Shown here one piece after another: positions 11,950 through 23,399 of a stretch of DNA of 64,000 nucleotides (position 1 is the first letter of the stretch; each line of letters starts with the position of its first letter). This DNA comes from Romanomermis culicivorax (Eukaryota; Nematoda; Enoplea; Mermithida; Mermithidae). The notes below the pieces were generated by a model that made no database searches, had not been told where the DNA came from, and saw only the letters and a list, made by a program, of their open reading frames with translations. The translations under genes and the position numbers were made by a program. Where the stretch lies: the NCBI GenBank assembly GCA_963922205.1, contig CAWUHX010000006.1, positions 1,781,139 through 1,845,138 on the forward strand, written 5' to 3'.

Positions 11950-12285
11950 CGGTGCCTCCGACCAGTTGGGGGGGGGGGGATAAATCCGAAATTTTGGGCA
12001 TACCTGTACTTGGGGGGACCCCCCCTCAACTTGGCCAACCCAGTACCCAAAATCATTTACCCCCCCCCCCCCCAACCCATACCTGTAAGACCTCCGACCA
12101 GTTGGGGGGGGGGGGTAGGAAAAAGTCGAAATTTTTCCCATAAAAGGCCAAAAAACATACACTTTTTGGCAAATTTTTTTAATTTTTTCCCAACTGGGGG
12201 GGGGGGGGGGGTAAATGATTTTGGGTACTGGGTTGGCCAAGTTGGGGAGGTCCCACCCCCAACCCCCTCCCCAAGTACAGGTATG
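11950..12285. mobile_element. G/C-run hAT-like element, compound copy
   Basis: Termini are CATACCTGTACTTGGGG at 11999 and its inverse CCCCAAGTACAGGTATG ending at 12285, with an additional internal terminus CATACCTGTAAG at 12078 and a partial one near 11952. It contains homopolymer runs of 11 to 15 G or C at about 11967, 12060, 12104 and 12197. The 8-mers flanking 11999-12285 (ATTTTGGG and TTTTTGAG) agree at 6 of 8 positions. It looks like two overlapping or nested copies of the CATACMTGTAA family. Confidence 0.6.
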
Positions 12286-13346
12286 TTTTTGAGCTTTTTC
12301 AAGCCTTCCGGTGTTTTTAGACAAGTTAATTAATTAAAATTGAAGAAAAAATTGAAATGTTCGCCTTTGAAGCCTAATCTACAAGCATTGTGGAACAAAT
12401 TTTCTAACAAACTATCCAAAAGCATAATTGACTTTGAATTACATGAGAAATCGATGGTCAAGTCCTCATGATGACAAGTGAAAGCTCAAAAAAGATGGTA
12501 ATCTTTCCGGCGCGGAGCACCGGAAATTTTTTTTGGGTATATTGACATTTTTTGATGGTGGAAAATCAATTTTCCGAACATTTATTTCAAGAATTAGATT
12601 CCAATTTTGGGTTCAAGAGTCGTAATTTCTAGAATTTCACTTGAAAAATTTTAAAATCTGTAATTTATTTGTAAACTCTCATGAACTTGGTCGAAAATAT
12701 ATGAGTAAGAAGAGTATAAATTTCCGAAAAATATTTCCATGAAGCTTTTGAATTGATTTTACGTTAGCAAAGAAATAATTGCATCATAAAGCATAGAGAC
12801 TTGACGTATTGATCTTTCTCAAAAGGAAAAAATGGGTAAATAACGGATGGCGGTGGCCGCCGAATTTACCCTAACCTTTAAAATTTTCCTTAGGCTTAGG
12901 CTTGCTGTTGAGGCTCTTCCAAATGTTTCGGCGTGGCCACCGCCAATTTCGGCGTGGCCACCGCCATCTGTAAAAACTCCGAAAAAATGCGAATCTTCAT
13001 TAAATATTATGATAAAATGTTGAAGATGAACAATTAAAACATGAGATTATACGTTTAAGATGATGAAAACTATTATAGATTAAGTGATAAATGAAGGTAG
13101 ACATGATGAAAGCCGCACCTGAGCTACTTAATGAATAATGATGATTATTGAAGTTATAACCGGCGCGAAGCGCCTGAAAATTTTGAGATTTGGACCTCCT
13201 AAAATGCACCAAAATGCATCTTTTCAATATGAAAACCCCAAATTTTTCTTCCACATTTGTGGAAAGACCTCAAAAATTTTTTCCACATTCCAGATTTTTT
13301 TTCCACGTTATAGTGCAAATGTGGAGAAAAAAAACAGTGAGTATCA

Positions 13347-13970
13347 GTGGCACAAAAAATTTTGATCGTTTGTGCCAAATGGCACGAAAAATTTTGGCTG
13401 TTCAAACGTGAATTTCCTTGATCTGTAGACGATTTAGGGACCGAAAATGCAAAAGATTTTCGGCGCTTCGCGCCGATTTAATGAATATAATTTTATATAC
13501 TCGTATTTGACCCGAACGCGAACGAGTTCTCTTCGAACGGTGTATCAGCATCGTTGCGGCAAAGTTTATAGGTTGTCAATGAATGATGCGTGAAAATAAA
13601 TTCTGAATATTTTCTGTTCATTCAGTCTCAGATTTGGATTTAAAACTGAAATTCTTACTTTTTGCGCTTGATTCATTCAAATATAAAATTCAATGTCGTT
13701 GGTAATAGTACAATGTTTCGACCTAGAATTTACACAATTTTCGACTTTGTTTTCACTAGTCTTCATTCTTTACATTATTGTTAAATTACAAAAATTCGTA
13801 GTTTAAAATTGAATCAATTTGAACATCCTGAACAATTCTAGAGCTATTTAAATTTTCGCAGCATTCCATTTCTTTTCGAGTCGTCGCGAACTACTTGCAC
13901 AGTTTTTCCATATCTCACTGACATGGTCAGCTGAAAAATAGGTTGGACGTTACTTTGGGGCAGATAGTCA
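13347..13970 (+). repeat. Dispersed repeat family G, single copy
   Basis: Contains the palindrome CGGCGCTTCGCGCCG near 13460 and extends to an end near AAAATAGGTTGG. It matches both arms of the foldback at 49680-50264 and 51752-52300 (the latter reversed). No coding content is visible. Confidence 0.65.
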
Positions 13971-14008
13971 TCTTTACACTAGCATCAGTTTACACTATTT
14001 AGTTCTTA

Positions 14009-14233
14009 GGCTAAAAGGTCATTTATACTTGCCTTTCTCGACGGAACGGAACAGAACCGATCGCCAACAGTTTGAAGCGTTCAACCTGGAAATCCACTTT
14101 TGATCGCAAAGGATAACTGCAATTGTATATAAAATGACCGACGTAACCTCCAACCGCACCCAACGGAACGAAAGTTTCCTTTTCGTTCGGTAACGTTGTA
14201 TCGATTGCATTCAGTATAAATGACCCTTTAGGC
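14009..14233. mobile_element. MITE-like element, family F copy 1
   Basis: The left end GGCTAAAAGGTCATTTATAC and the right end GTATAAATGACCCTTTAGGC are inverted repeats with one mismatch. The 225-bp body is comparatively GC-rich, with paired CGGAACGGAAC-like segments, and matches 28870-29090. No ORF with family similarity. Confidence 0.6.
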
Positions 14234-14454
14234 TTGTTCATTCATGTTAATTTTATTACAAAGTAACGTACTTGTGTTGAAATCGGTCAATCTTCACCAG
14301 CATCCCACGCCTTCAGAAGTCATTTCCGTTAATTCAGCATGGATAAAAAATGATCAGCATAATTTTCTGAACAAGATGAAAGACAAAATTATCGTTTTGG
14401 CACGTCGTGACGAAACAATGATTTAGCCGAAAAATTTTCGAAATTTTCTGTTTT

Positions 14455-14545
14455 TTCGAATTTTTTGGGATTTTCGGGACCCCCACCCCAAAATTTTGGG
14501 TTTGCCCCCACCCCAACTGAATGGTCGGACCTCTTACATATTGCT
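14455..14545. repeat. Fragment of the G/C-run hAT-like family (right end)
   Basis: Contains ACCCCAACTGAATGGTCGG followed by ACCTCTTACATATTG, resembling the right end of the copies at 15153-15402 and 30959-31238. The rest of the element is absent. Confidence 0.45.
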
Positions 14546-14659
14546 AGATCAGCATTTTCGATGCCAGATCTAGCACTATTTCCTATGATCCGGCATTTAT
14601 TTAGCATTATTTGAATCTGGCATGATATCCTGACTTTTGGCTGAATTCTTGCATTTTTT

Positions 14660-14880
14660 GACAATCAAATTTTTATAGGCTCCGCATTCCAGTATTTACT
14701 CCAAATTTTCTGCAGGATGTAATGAAAATAATTTGTTTTTGTTGTTCGAAATTTTTCCGTTGAGCACGGTGTACCATTTTTATGTCATTAACCTGATGAG
14801 GATTCCAAGCCACAGACGCGTATTCTAGTACAAGGCGTACATAAACCTCAAAAGTCCAGATCATTGGATCCATATTTTTC
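14660..14880 (-). pseudogene. LINE reverse transcriptase fragment
   Basis: The minus-strand translation contains VRLVLEYASVAWNPH followed by a VHRAQRK-like segment. This is the conserved end of the reverse transcriptase region in CR1/Jockey-type non-LTR retrotransposons (usual form: RPxLEYAxxxWNP..., then VQRR). Only about 65 codons remain, so it is a dead fragment. Confidence 0.65.
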
Positions 14881-15152
14881 GACTTGAAACAACGCAGAAT
14901 TGAATTTAATTCTTGCTAACGTTTCTTAGAGATATTGTTACAATGCGCATGTGATAATATATAAATCAAAAAACAATTATTCCCAAATCTCTTATTACTA
15001 TTTCTTTGTCTGGAAGGCCGTATTTATTTATTACACAGTACACTTTCGGCTGTTTTGATCATAAAAAAACATGCTAACTGGTGTACATAAATCTAAAAAA
15101 AATTGTGCCAATAGGATTGGCAAAAAATGTTCTCGTTAAAAATACTGACAAC

Positions 15153-15402
15153 CATACATGTAATTTGGAGGGACCACTACGCCCAACTTGGTCATCCCTG
15201 TACCCAACCCCTCCCCCCAAACTCGGAAAAAATTAGGAAAGAAGTGAATTTTTTTGGCCTTTTTGGGAAAGTTTTCGAAATTTTTTCGACTTTTTTGGGG
15301 ATTTTTCGACCCCCCTCCTTCCCTGAAATTTTGGGAATGTTGGGACCCTCACCCATTTTGGGTTTACCCTTCCCCCAACTGGTCGGACCTCTTACAGGTA
15401 TG
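15153..15402 (+). mobile_element. G/C-run hAT-like element (CATACATGTAA family)
   Basis: The termini CATACATGTAATTTGG (15153) and CTTACAGGTATG (to 15402) enclose a 250-bp body with CCCCTCCCCCC and ACCCCCCTCC runs and a T-rich centre. The flanks CTGACAAC and CTGAAACT agree only partly, so any target duplication is degraded. Confidence 0.6.
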
Positions 15403-15543
15403 CTGAAACTGCGAGAAAGTTTTTGGCCAAAGATATGATAAAAATGTAATTAAAAGCAGTGTTTTTTTCTGCACCCGGCTTTCTGCACAGTGCAGAAAAG
15501 CCAAAAAAAGTTTCCGCACTGCGCTTTTCTCCTGTTCTGTTAC

Positions 15544-16503
15544 CATTGTTTTTTTTCCACTAGTCTTTTCCCCAAATGGGGAAAGGGGTCCGAATTTTTT
15601 TGTCCATTTTCCCGAAGTCGTTTTTTCGTTTAAAAATGCTCATAGACGCTTTATTTATGTATTTTTGAGCTTTTCCAAACCTTCTAATGTCTTTAGAGCC
15701 GTTAATTCATTCTAAAAAAATTGAAATTTTTGAGTTTGATCGAATTCACAAGCGTTGTGGAAAAAATTTCCCAGCAAACTATCCAAGAACAGATGACTTT
15801 GATTTACATGAGAAATCGAAGGTTAAGTCCTCTATGATGACAAGTGAATGTCCAAAAAAGAAAATTTTTCCGGATTTTGACGTTTTGCGACGCCGGAAAA
15901 TCCATTTTGCGAACATTTATTTCGAGATTCATAAATTCGGATTTGGTGTTCAAAAGTCATAATTTCTAGAATTTTATTATTTGAAAAATTTTAAAACCAG
16001 TAATTTATTCGTAAACTCTCATGAACTTGGCCGAAAAGATGTAAGTAGAAAGAAAAGTAGAAATTCCCGAAGACTACTTCCGTGATGCTTTTGAATTGAT
16101 TTTACGTTAAGAAAAGAATAATCGCTTTAAAAAATTTAAAGACTTGTCGTATTGATCTTTCTCAAAAAATGTGTCAAGGAAAATATGTGAACCTTCATTA
16201 TATCAGGAGAAAATATTGAAGATTACCAATTAAAACATGAGATAATGCGTTTAAGATGATGAAAACTATTATAGATAGAGTGATAAGTGAAGGTAGACAT
16301 GCTAAGAGCCGCGCCTGAGCTAGGTAATACATAGTAATGATTATTAAAGATATAACCGGCGCGAAGCCCCAGTAAATTTTAAGATTATGGCCTTCTAAAA
16401 TGTACCAAAATGCATCTTTTCTATATCCGATCCCCAAAATTTTCTTAAAATATTTTCCCTTTCCGGATTTTCCCCATAAAGCACGATTTGGGGAAAAACA
16501 GTG
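15544..16503. mobile_element. hAT-like element with CACTG-type termini, 960 bp
   Basis: The termini CATTGTTTTTTTTCCAC (15544) and GGGGAAAAACAGTG (to 16503) match the 7192-13339 family. The flanking 8-mers TCTGTTAC and CCTGTTGC share 6 of 8 bases. The interior matches 12290-13300 (for example GACTTTGATTTACATGAGAA) and in reverse 50890-51400. It also contains a GGCGCGAAGCCCC palindrome near 16357. Non-autonomous. Confidence 0.65.
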
Positions 16504-16935
16504 CCTGTTGCAATACAATAAGAGTGAATATAGGAAAAAAGCAAATTGAATGTGTAATTCAATGTTAAATTTGAACGAATTTATAATTTTTTTGACTAGA
16601 CACTTTAAAGTCTTAAAATAAGAACAATAATTGATTTTAAGAGCTCAGAATCAATGTGATCAACACATGACTCAAAAAGTTCTACACACCACAAAAAATT
16701 GTACACGAAGACTAAAAAGTCTGCACTGTGCAGGAAAAACACTGATTAAAAGCAACATTTATACCCAACACTGAATACGCATATAAAAGTAGTGTCCACT
16801 CTATTTTTCTACCGATAACAGAAAAACTGTCCGAGAATACGGCATTCGATTCAAAAAGGAATGGAATGCTGTGAACATCCAAATAAGGAAATATTGGTTT
16901 TTAAGCTTATCTAAGCATTCTGAACCGTTTAGTAT

Positions 16936-17072
16936 ATTTAGTCAAAACATGGTTTTCGGCTTGAGACTCTTGCTACTCTGAAACTAAATGACCTTGAGAA
17001 AATGAGAATCGTAAATGACATTGTCATGTTGTATAAAATATTTTCTGAAGAAACTCATTTGAAGTTAGAAGC
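16936..17072 (+). pseudogene. LINE reverse transcriptase 3' fragment
   Basis: One frame reads RLETLATLKLNDLEKMRIVN followed by DIVMLYKIF. That matches the segment just after the VQRR motif of CR1/Jockey-like LINE polymerases (RLxxLxLxxLExRRxxxDLxxxYKI). No start codon or intact domain is present, and an in-frame stop lies just upstream. Confidence 0.5.
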
Positions 17073-17101
17073 GCTGTTTTTTCCACATTTGCACCAGACA
17101 C

Positions 17102-17280
17102 TCCCATGGGGAGGGGTATGATGGGGTATTACCCCTCCATAAATAAAGTCCTTAGAATTGATCACTGGTTGCCTAATTTTGAGACAAAATGGCGTGTTTA
17201 GTAGACATTTAGGTACACTACGCCCGAAAATCTTCAATTTTGTCCCTCCTGAAAAATCTGACCTAACCGTTTTGGTTTCT
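17102..17280 (+). repeat. Dispersed repeat family C, copy 1
   Basis: Begins TCCCATGGGGAGGGGTATGA and shares ATTGATCACTGG.TGCCTAATTTT and further blocks with 32553-32720. A shorter reversed match lies at 53734-53810. The GGGGTATTACCCC core is palindromic. No coding function is supported. Confidence 0.6.
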
Positions 17281-18198
17281 GATTCTAATCCTTTTGGTTC
17301 TAGGGGAGAGTGGACATGAAATTTGGGGGCCAAGTATATTATAGGTTGACGCTATCACGCCACATATGATAGTGCAAAAAACTGACGCACCAGGAAGTCG
17401 AAATTAGACCGCCTGCATTGAAAGCTATTATGAAACCACTTATACCACGCGTACAATGATAACTTTTTATTCATTTGGGTTTTCTGTTGTCATTCCCGTT
17501 TATCCAAATTTTTTCAACACTTTGTCCCCCCAGATGAGTTAAATATTACCAGAAATAAACTACTAGGGTAATAAAAACCCGCTGATAATATATTAACCAA
17601 AATTGAATTTCAACATGCAGTGCCTTGTTTGCTACAGCAAAAAAATTGAAAAAGCTCGGAGGGGGTACTTTTCTTGACCCCCCTGACCTCCGGCTTATGA
17701 ACAAAATAGCACCAGACATGTGCCTTGAGGGTAATTAATACCCAAGGAACACGTTGGTAACAAAATTAAAGCTTAATCTGTGATGTCTATTAAGATATAC
17801 CGTAAAATAACGACATTTTGTACAGGGGTATGCACGCCATGGCACCTCCTGACCCCCAACTCAAAAATAAAGAAAACAAAAAAAAGCGTCCGAAATCTAT
17901 TCATTTCTACACATTTAAAAAAACGAAGTCTCTATCTTATCTCAGTGCTGAACAATCTCGTATTTAAATTTTCCATTTATGCATATTTGGTCCATTTAGC
18001 TAATGTAAGCACTGATTAACGATAGTTTTCTAATTAATTTTTTTCAAAACATATTTTCCTAGCGTAGTTTTGCAAGTTCTGTCGATTGCAAAAAGTATTT
18101 TGACGATTGAGAAAAAACTCACTGAGTTATTAAGGATCCAAATTTCAGCTAATTTGCATAAATTTCTGCCAATTAGCATAATTAGCGTAAAACGCTAA

Positions 18199-18522
18199 TT
18201 AGCGCAAAAAATTGGGGTTTCTAGAAATACGGGTCTTAACAGTTTGGACACGGTCTGGTGTTATTTTATTCATAGGGGTGTTATTGCCGAACCCCCCTGG
18301 ACCTTCCTGTTTGGCGTAGTGTACCTTGACCTGCAAGAGACGTAGAAAGTCGAGAGTACCGTCATTGGAAAGAGCTCCGCAAACTCTATAAGATCCAAAG
18401 TTTCTGTTACTAGCTACTGTAGGGCCCGCGCTGTCGTTCCTCAAAGGCGTTTTACAGCCCCCCAAAGTGAAACATATATAGTAAGGACGCGCTAACGCGC
18501 GCCTTACGATTTCAGGCTTCAT
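18199..18522 (-). pseudogene. Possible coding remnant, weakly serine-protease-like
   Basis: A 107-codon minus-strand ORF in a locally GC-richer stretch. The segment ICFTLGGCKTPLRNDSAGPT, followed by YRVCGALS, is reminiscent of the region around the catalytic serine (GDSGGP) in chymotrypsin-type proteases. NDSAGP lacks the usual first glycine, the Cys spacing differs, and no His or Asp exon was found. An internal TTGCAG/GTCAAG could be a splice acceptor. It could equally be a chance ORF or an exon of another family. Confidence 0.25.
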
Positions 18523-18599
18523 TGCATTCCCGTCATTTTCGCTGCTCTTAGCTAGTCACTATCATTCTGTTATTAGCATATAAGCCTGACTATTCTCAG

Positions 18600-18960
18600 A
18601 TCGGGCCCTGTGAAAAATTTGGGTCATCGATTGTCCAAAATTTCAATGGGAGTCCCTGATGGAAAAAAAATATATTTCTCACCAAAAAAGTCCGAGAAAT
18701 GATTCATTTTAAAAACCGCTAAAATTTACTCATAGTGCGAAGCGCCGAAAAAATTGACATTTATAACTATTTTTTGTTCGAAAAATATCATCTTTCATAT
18801 AAAAAAAAATCTGCATTTTCCAGTATTTTTCCGACCAAAAGTAATGAGGTCCACATGACTACCACATGGCTAGCCATATGGTTGGCAAACACTGCGGGAG
18901 ATCACCCATTGGCCTGTCATATGACCGCCGATTGCTGAGCAGGGGGTCTCATGGCACTTT
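18600..18960 (-). repeat. Partial copy of the B-type hAT-like element
   Basis: Matches the elements at 33980-34398 (reversed) and 44299-44716 (same orientation). Shared blocks include ACCAAAAAAGTCCGAGAAA, GCGAAGCGCCGA and a CATATGACTAGCCAT-like stretch near 18860. Both termini are eroded. Confidence 0.6.
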
Positions 18961-19346
18961 CTCTGAGCGAATAAGATGACTTTATAAAAAATGAAGGATA
19001 CTTTAAACGTTTTTCTTATTTGGGGAAAAGGAAAGATACAGTGATGCGGAACCTGAGCTTTTTTTGCGCTCGAAAACGCTTTCTCAACAAACAAGGCTTG
19101 GAATGACACATAAAAATTTGGGCATTTGTTTTCGAGTGTAAGGTTAAAATTTTCTTAATAGGCCGAAACCTTTGCAAATGTTGATTCGCTTATCTTTTCG
19201 GTCAACAATTTCGCCATAACGTTCAATTTTTCAGTGCAAAGTAATTCGATTGAAATCTTTGCGGTGCCCTTAATTATTATTTATTCGTCAATGTTATTTA
19301 TAGTCTTCTTTTTTCAGGGTCCGCACTTCGCTTTGTTTACTCAATT

Positions 19347-22300
19347 ATGGTCTCATTTTTGAGTTTTCTGCGCCCCATAGCTATCGTTTCAGCCGGATTT
19401 TTCGCCGGCGTGTTTTTTAATTTCCTTTTCTTCCAATTTTTTATCGACCATAGCGCCGATTTTTGCAATAATCAGTCGTCGACTATTATCGATACAGAGC
19501 AACGATCATCGGACGCCGATTACGATCCTATTATAGTAAAAAAGGATGAACAACGAGCGACGATGACAAAGGCTTCAAAATCGTCTTTAAAATTTGAACG
19601 ACCGAGATTTTACGCAGAGGAATTAGGTGTCAAAGAAAAATTATTGATTGCTGTGATTAGCGATCACATGTAAGTTTGTTTATGTGTGAATTTTAAGATG
19701 AAAGATGAATCTTGATCAAATAAAAAAATTAAAATCCCATATTTTGAAGATGTCGTAAAAAATCCCACAATTTTTTTACTTCCTCAATATTCGATTATTT
19801 CCTAACTTTTCCGGCATATTTTCTCGCAGCAATTTAAACCTTACGCCTTTCGCCGCAGCGGTCAATCGCACGGTCGCCAATTACGCGAAAATCGCATATA
19901 TGTCATTTGATCATTCTACAGTCAACAATTTCCTCCAAAAATCTAATCAATCGATGTCGCTCGTGTTTTCTCATCCTAAAACCGTACATTTTTTCGCTCA
20001 ACTAATCAACTTGTTCCAGAAATACGCCCGCAAATACGACTGGATATTTTTGATCGATGACGTCACTTATGTAAAATCTTTCCGATTATTAGAATTCGTT
20101 TCGCATTTATGGACGCCCAATTACGACGTCGTTTTGGGTAATATTTCCCAAAAAAATGAAGGCTCCCTTAACGCAACGATATGCTCGTTAGCCGCCGGAG
20201 GATTGTTAATATCGACTAGCGCTGCGTCGAAAATAAGTCGTCGACTATTGACTGATTGCAAAATCGACGAAAAGTCGGCGGATTTTTTTGACGGTCATTT
20301 TGCGGAATGTTTGCAAAAAGAAAATTTACAATGCGCGACAACTTGGAAGGTTAAATGGAAATTTTTTAATTTTACTTTCGTTATTTTTACTCGTTTTTTC
20401 ACACGTCCTCCTTTTTTCTTTTCCCTTGTCTCATTTTTCGTACTTTGCTCTTATTCTTCTCTTTTATAGGGGAAATCACTGAAATCGATGCCGTACTCAC
20501 AAGAAATTTTTTCGTTGAATAATTTAGCTAATCAAGCTATGTCATTTTACGATTTACCGTCAAGCGATGCGATTTATCGATTGCATAAACATTTTTGCGA
20601 TTTGGAAATGAAACAAATTGAGCAGTCGATTTTAGAAATTGAAAATGAATTGAGGGATAAATTTTTTAAAAATGCAACGCTGGAAATTCCTCAATCTTGG
20701 CCCGCAAGTAAACAATTTATCTACAATAAATAAAAATTGGTCATCGTCTTATAGGTCAATTTAAACTTGAATGAGAATCCTGAGTTTCATTTTTTGTAAA
20801 AATTCGAAATCGGAATTTAGTATCAAACTTAAATATAAAATTATTTCTGGAATTCGCATTCAACGGGATGAAAAGAATTAAAATCCGGGAGTTGATTATG
20901 TGATCAGAAGTTGGGGAATTCAGCATGTGTAAACAATTACTTTCTGTAAAATATCAGTCCTCGCTTCATGATGCATATTTCCTACCATTTTCATGTGCTT
21001 GTATTTTTCCCTTTTTAGGCGTATTTCCTAGCCCCGTTCCGAAAAGTCGATTCGATATATTTATCTGGGATTATTTTACGACTGGCGAAATTTACGAAGC
21101 TAACAAAGAAATTAATCTAGTCAGAAAAATGAACGCTAACGAAAAACGAGATATCGAAAATAGTTTGAATCTTATCGCTAAGCACATTACCGCTGTAAGT
21201 AATGTCGAATTAATCGACGGTTATAGAAGATTTGATCCGAATCGGGGTTTGGACTACATTTTTAATGTTAAAATCAAGGTAAGCTAAAAATTTATGGGAT
21301 CTTGTTGAAAAGTTGACTTGTTTGGGTTAAATTTTGCCACAGAAAGCCAGATTATCTATTAAGTTAATTTTTAATTTTAAACTTAGTGTAGCTTTTTCAT
21401 TTTCTTGTTCAGTATTCTGGAAAATTATGGTTTTCAAATTTTTCGTAAATCGAATGTAAATGGAAAATCTCAATATATGTATATATGTATCAAAAAATCA
21501 AGTGAAATTTGAATCTTTAGAATTCTTTATCTGAAGTCTGATTGATCTGAACCGCAATTACATAGTTCTTTAGTCTTCAAAATTATGTTTTTAGGAGCCT
21601 TCAAATCAAGTATCAATCAAGCGATTTCGATTAGTAAAGCCCCTTACGCGCCCCGAAATTAGCGGCGCCCCTTTCGCCACGGAAACGGCCACTGTCCACA
21701 TTATTTTACCAGTAATTATAACCAACCAATCAGAGACGACGTTGACGTCTTCGTTCGATCGTTTATCGTCTTTTTTGACTAATTACGAATCGAATAACTT
21801 AGCTCGACGCGACGAAAAAATCCGGCTGACAATTTTGATTGGTTATTTTTCTGAAAACGCCCGTCTCTTTTTCCAACCGATCGGTTCGAGGGTAGAATTC
21901 CTAAAGCGAAAATTTCCATATGCTGACGTTAGTTTTTTGGAGGCTTTCGTTCGAAATTTGCATAATCCCACCTTGGAATTAGTTTATAATAATCTTAATT
22001 TATCCGACGACGAATTATGCTTGATAGTCAACAGTGAAGTTCAATTTGATCAAGAACTTTTGAATCGCGTTCGTTTGAACACGTTACCGGATTTTCAAGT
22101 AATACCTCTAGTTAGCATGAATTATAATTTTTGTTGAGCAAAACATTTTTCAGATCTTTTGCCCCATACCGTTCGTAAATTTTAAATTTAGAGGTAATAA
22201 TACCGTAATTGCGGCTAAGCAATACGCCAAGATTTCTAAATATTCCGGTCGTTTCGATGCTCAACAATTCTTTATTTGCTCGTTTTATTGGTCAGATTTC

Positions 22301-22549
22301 AAACGAATTTGGTTAAACTTTATGCAAATTAGCAATTCCCGAAGTTTACGCGATGTTTTGGATTTATTTTTACTGTATTCTCCCAAGACAAAAATTTTGA
22401 GGTACGCCGAACCGAGTCTGATTAGTGATTTTACAATTAGAGATTGTTCGCAAAAGGAATTCGACGAGTACGAATTCGAAAGTTGTCGATACAGTAATAA
22501 AGCGAATTTTGCGTCAAAAAAGTATTACGAACCCATGATCGGTTTATAA
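19347..22549 (+). CDS. CHPF: Chondroitin polymerizing factor (CHPF/MIG-22 type)
   Basis: A Golgi type II membrane protein needed, with chondroitin synthase, to extend the GlcA-GalNAc backbone of chondroitin. Exons: 19347-19669, 19830-20349, 20470-20707, 21019-21278, 21595-22098 and 22154-22549. Phases agree at every GT-AG junction and give 746 residues (human CHPF is 775). Residues about 9-31 are a hydrophobic signal anchor. The first glycosyltransferase-like domain holds WIFLIDDVTYV (residues 179-189) where active synthases have DDD. The second has GYRRFDPNRG (428-437) and SGRFDAQQFFICSFYWSDF (646 on), both typical of CHPF, and no GWGxED-type GalNAc-transferase motif. It is therefore probably a non-catalytic partner, as family knowledge suggests. 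A splice acceptor ends at 19317, 29 bases before the ATG, with no evident upstream exon, which suggests trans-splicing. Confidence 0.93.
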
Positions 22550-22746
22550 TTTTGTTATTCTCTTACCTAGTCTACTGTTTTTAATACTGGAAACGCAGAA
22601 AATAGTCTTGACATGCACAATATGACGATGGAAATTATTCTTATTATCCTAGCCATGGAATCTATGTTTTGCTGCAGTTTCTTTTTGTGCAATATAATTT
22701 ATAATGCCTTAGTTTTACTTGCCGGTTTTGCATTTTTAACTTCGTG

Positions 22747-22752
22747 AATAAA
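22747..22752 (+). terminator. Candidate polyadenylation signal after CHPF
   Basis: AATAAA about 200 bases downstream of the CHPF stop codon, followed by a T-rich stretch. The context fits a 3' end, but nothing in the sequence proves its use. Confidence 0.35.
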
Positions 22753-23013
22753 AATGTTTTTTGTCTTTCAATTGCTTTTATTTTGTGCACTTTTAAGTCT
22801 TTAACCGGAGTCTCAGAACAGATTCTTAAAATTGCGAATTTTCAAAAAGTTATCTCTAGAATAGAAAAATTGAGATTGGGCGGGGTAGAAGTTTTGGCGC
22901 ATGGTATATTCGGTCCACCATTTCGATCTGTTGTGTATTTTTCTATTTTTTGGCTATTTTTCAATACATTATTTTATCTTTAGTTTCTTTATTATTTGTT
23001 TTTTCTTCTGCCT

Positions 23014-23399
23014 TTACGGCTTAATCACAAAAGTTTGAGAAACGTCGGCCGATCTTAGACATATTGGTCTTTCGAGGCCTGCCTTTTGTAAATCAACAGC
23101 TTTGGAGATATAACTATATTGTATCTTGCCTTTTTCATCATAAATCCAGGTCACACCAGTGGGTTGCCCCCGAGGCAACGTCTTCATGTCACAGACCGCT
23201 TTTCTTATCATTGTTTCTAATGATGACGTGTGATAAGGATTCTGGCAAACAATTAGATCTTGATTTCTGAGGTCGAAATTCGACCTTTGTACGTTTGAGC
23301 AGCGCCAATTTTTTTGTCAGGTTGAATAACATCAATACGATATGCAAAACCATCTAAGCTCATAGCTTCTATGCCCCTCTGAGTGTGATAAACTTCCAT
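23014..23399 (-). pseudogene. Unrecognised broken coding sequence
   Basis: On the minus strand an ATG at 23399 opens MEVYHTQRGIEAMSLDGFAY, which runs about 48 codons to a stop. Moving one frame near the middle continues without a stop through NPYHTSSLETMIRKAV, LPRGQPTGVTWIYDEK and AVDLQKAGLERPICL to a stop at 23014. The composition looks protein-coding in both parts, so a frameshift, or an unspotted intron, in a once continuous frame of about 130 codons is likely. I do not recognise the family. It may derive from a transposon or a decayed gene. Confidence 0.35.

Larger units (their letters stand above)
7192..13339. mobile_element. hAT-like element (CACTG termini) carrying nested transposons
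   Basis: The left terminus begins CACTGTTTTTTTCCAC at 7192 and the right terminus ends GAGAAAAAAAACAGTG at 13339. The element is flanked on both sides by the identical 8-mer AGTATCAG (7184-7191 and 13340-13347), a perfect 8-bp target-site duplication of the kind made by hAT transposases. Inside are a pogo-like element (8189-11825), a G/C-run hAT-like element (about 11950-12285) and several GGCGC-type palindromes. Without the nested insertions the host element would be about 2.2 kb. No intact hAT transposase is visible, so it is non-autonomous. Related copies occur at 15544-16503, 30039-30397 and 50265-51544. Confidence 0.75.

Noticed and set aside
11874..12333. Overlapping Pro/Gly-rich ORFs on both strands
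   Set aside because: Created by poly-G and poly-C runs of the G/C-run hAT-like element; open in several frames at once and not gene-like.
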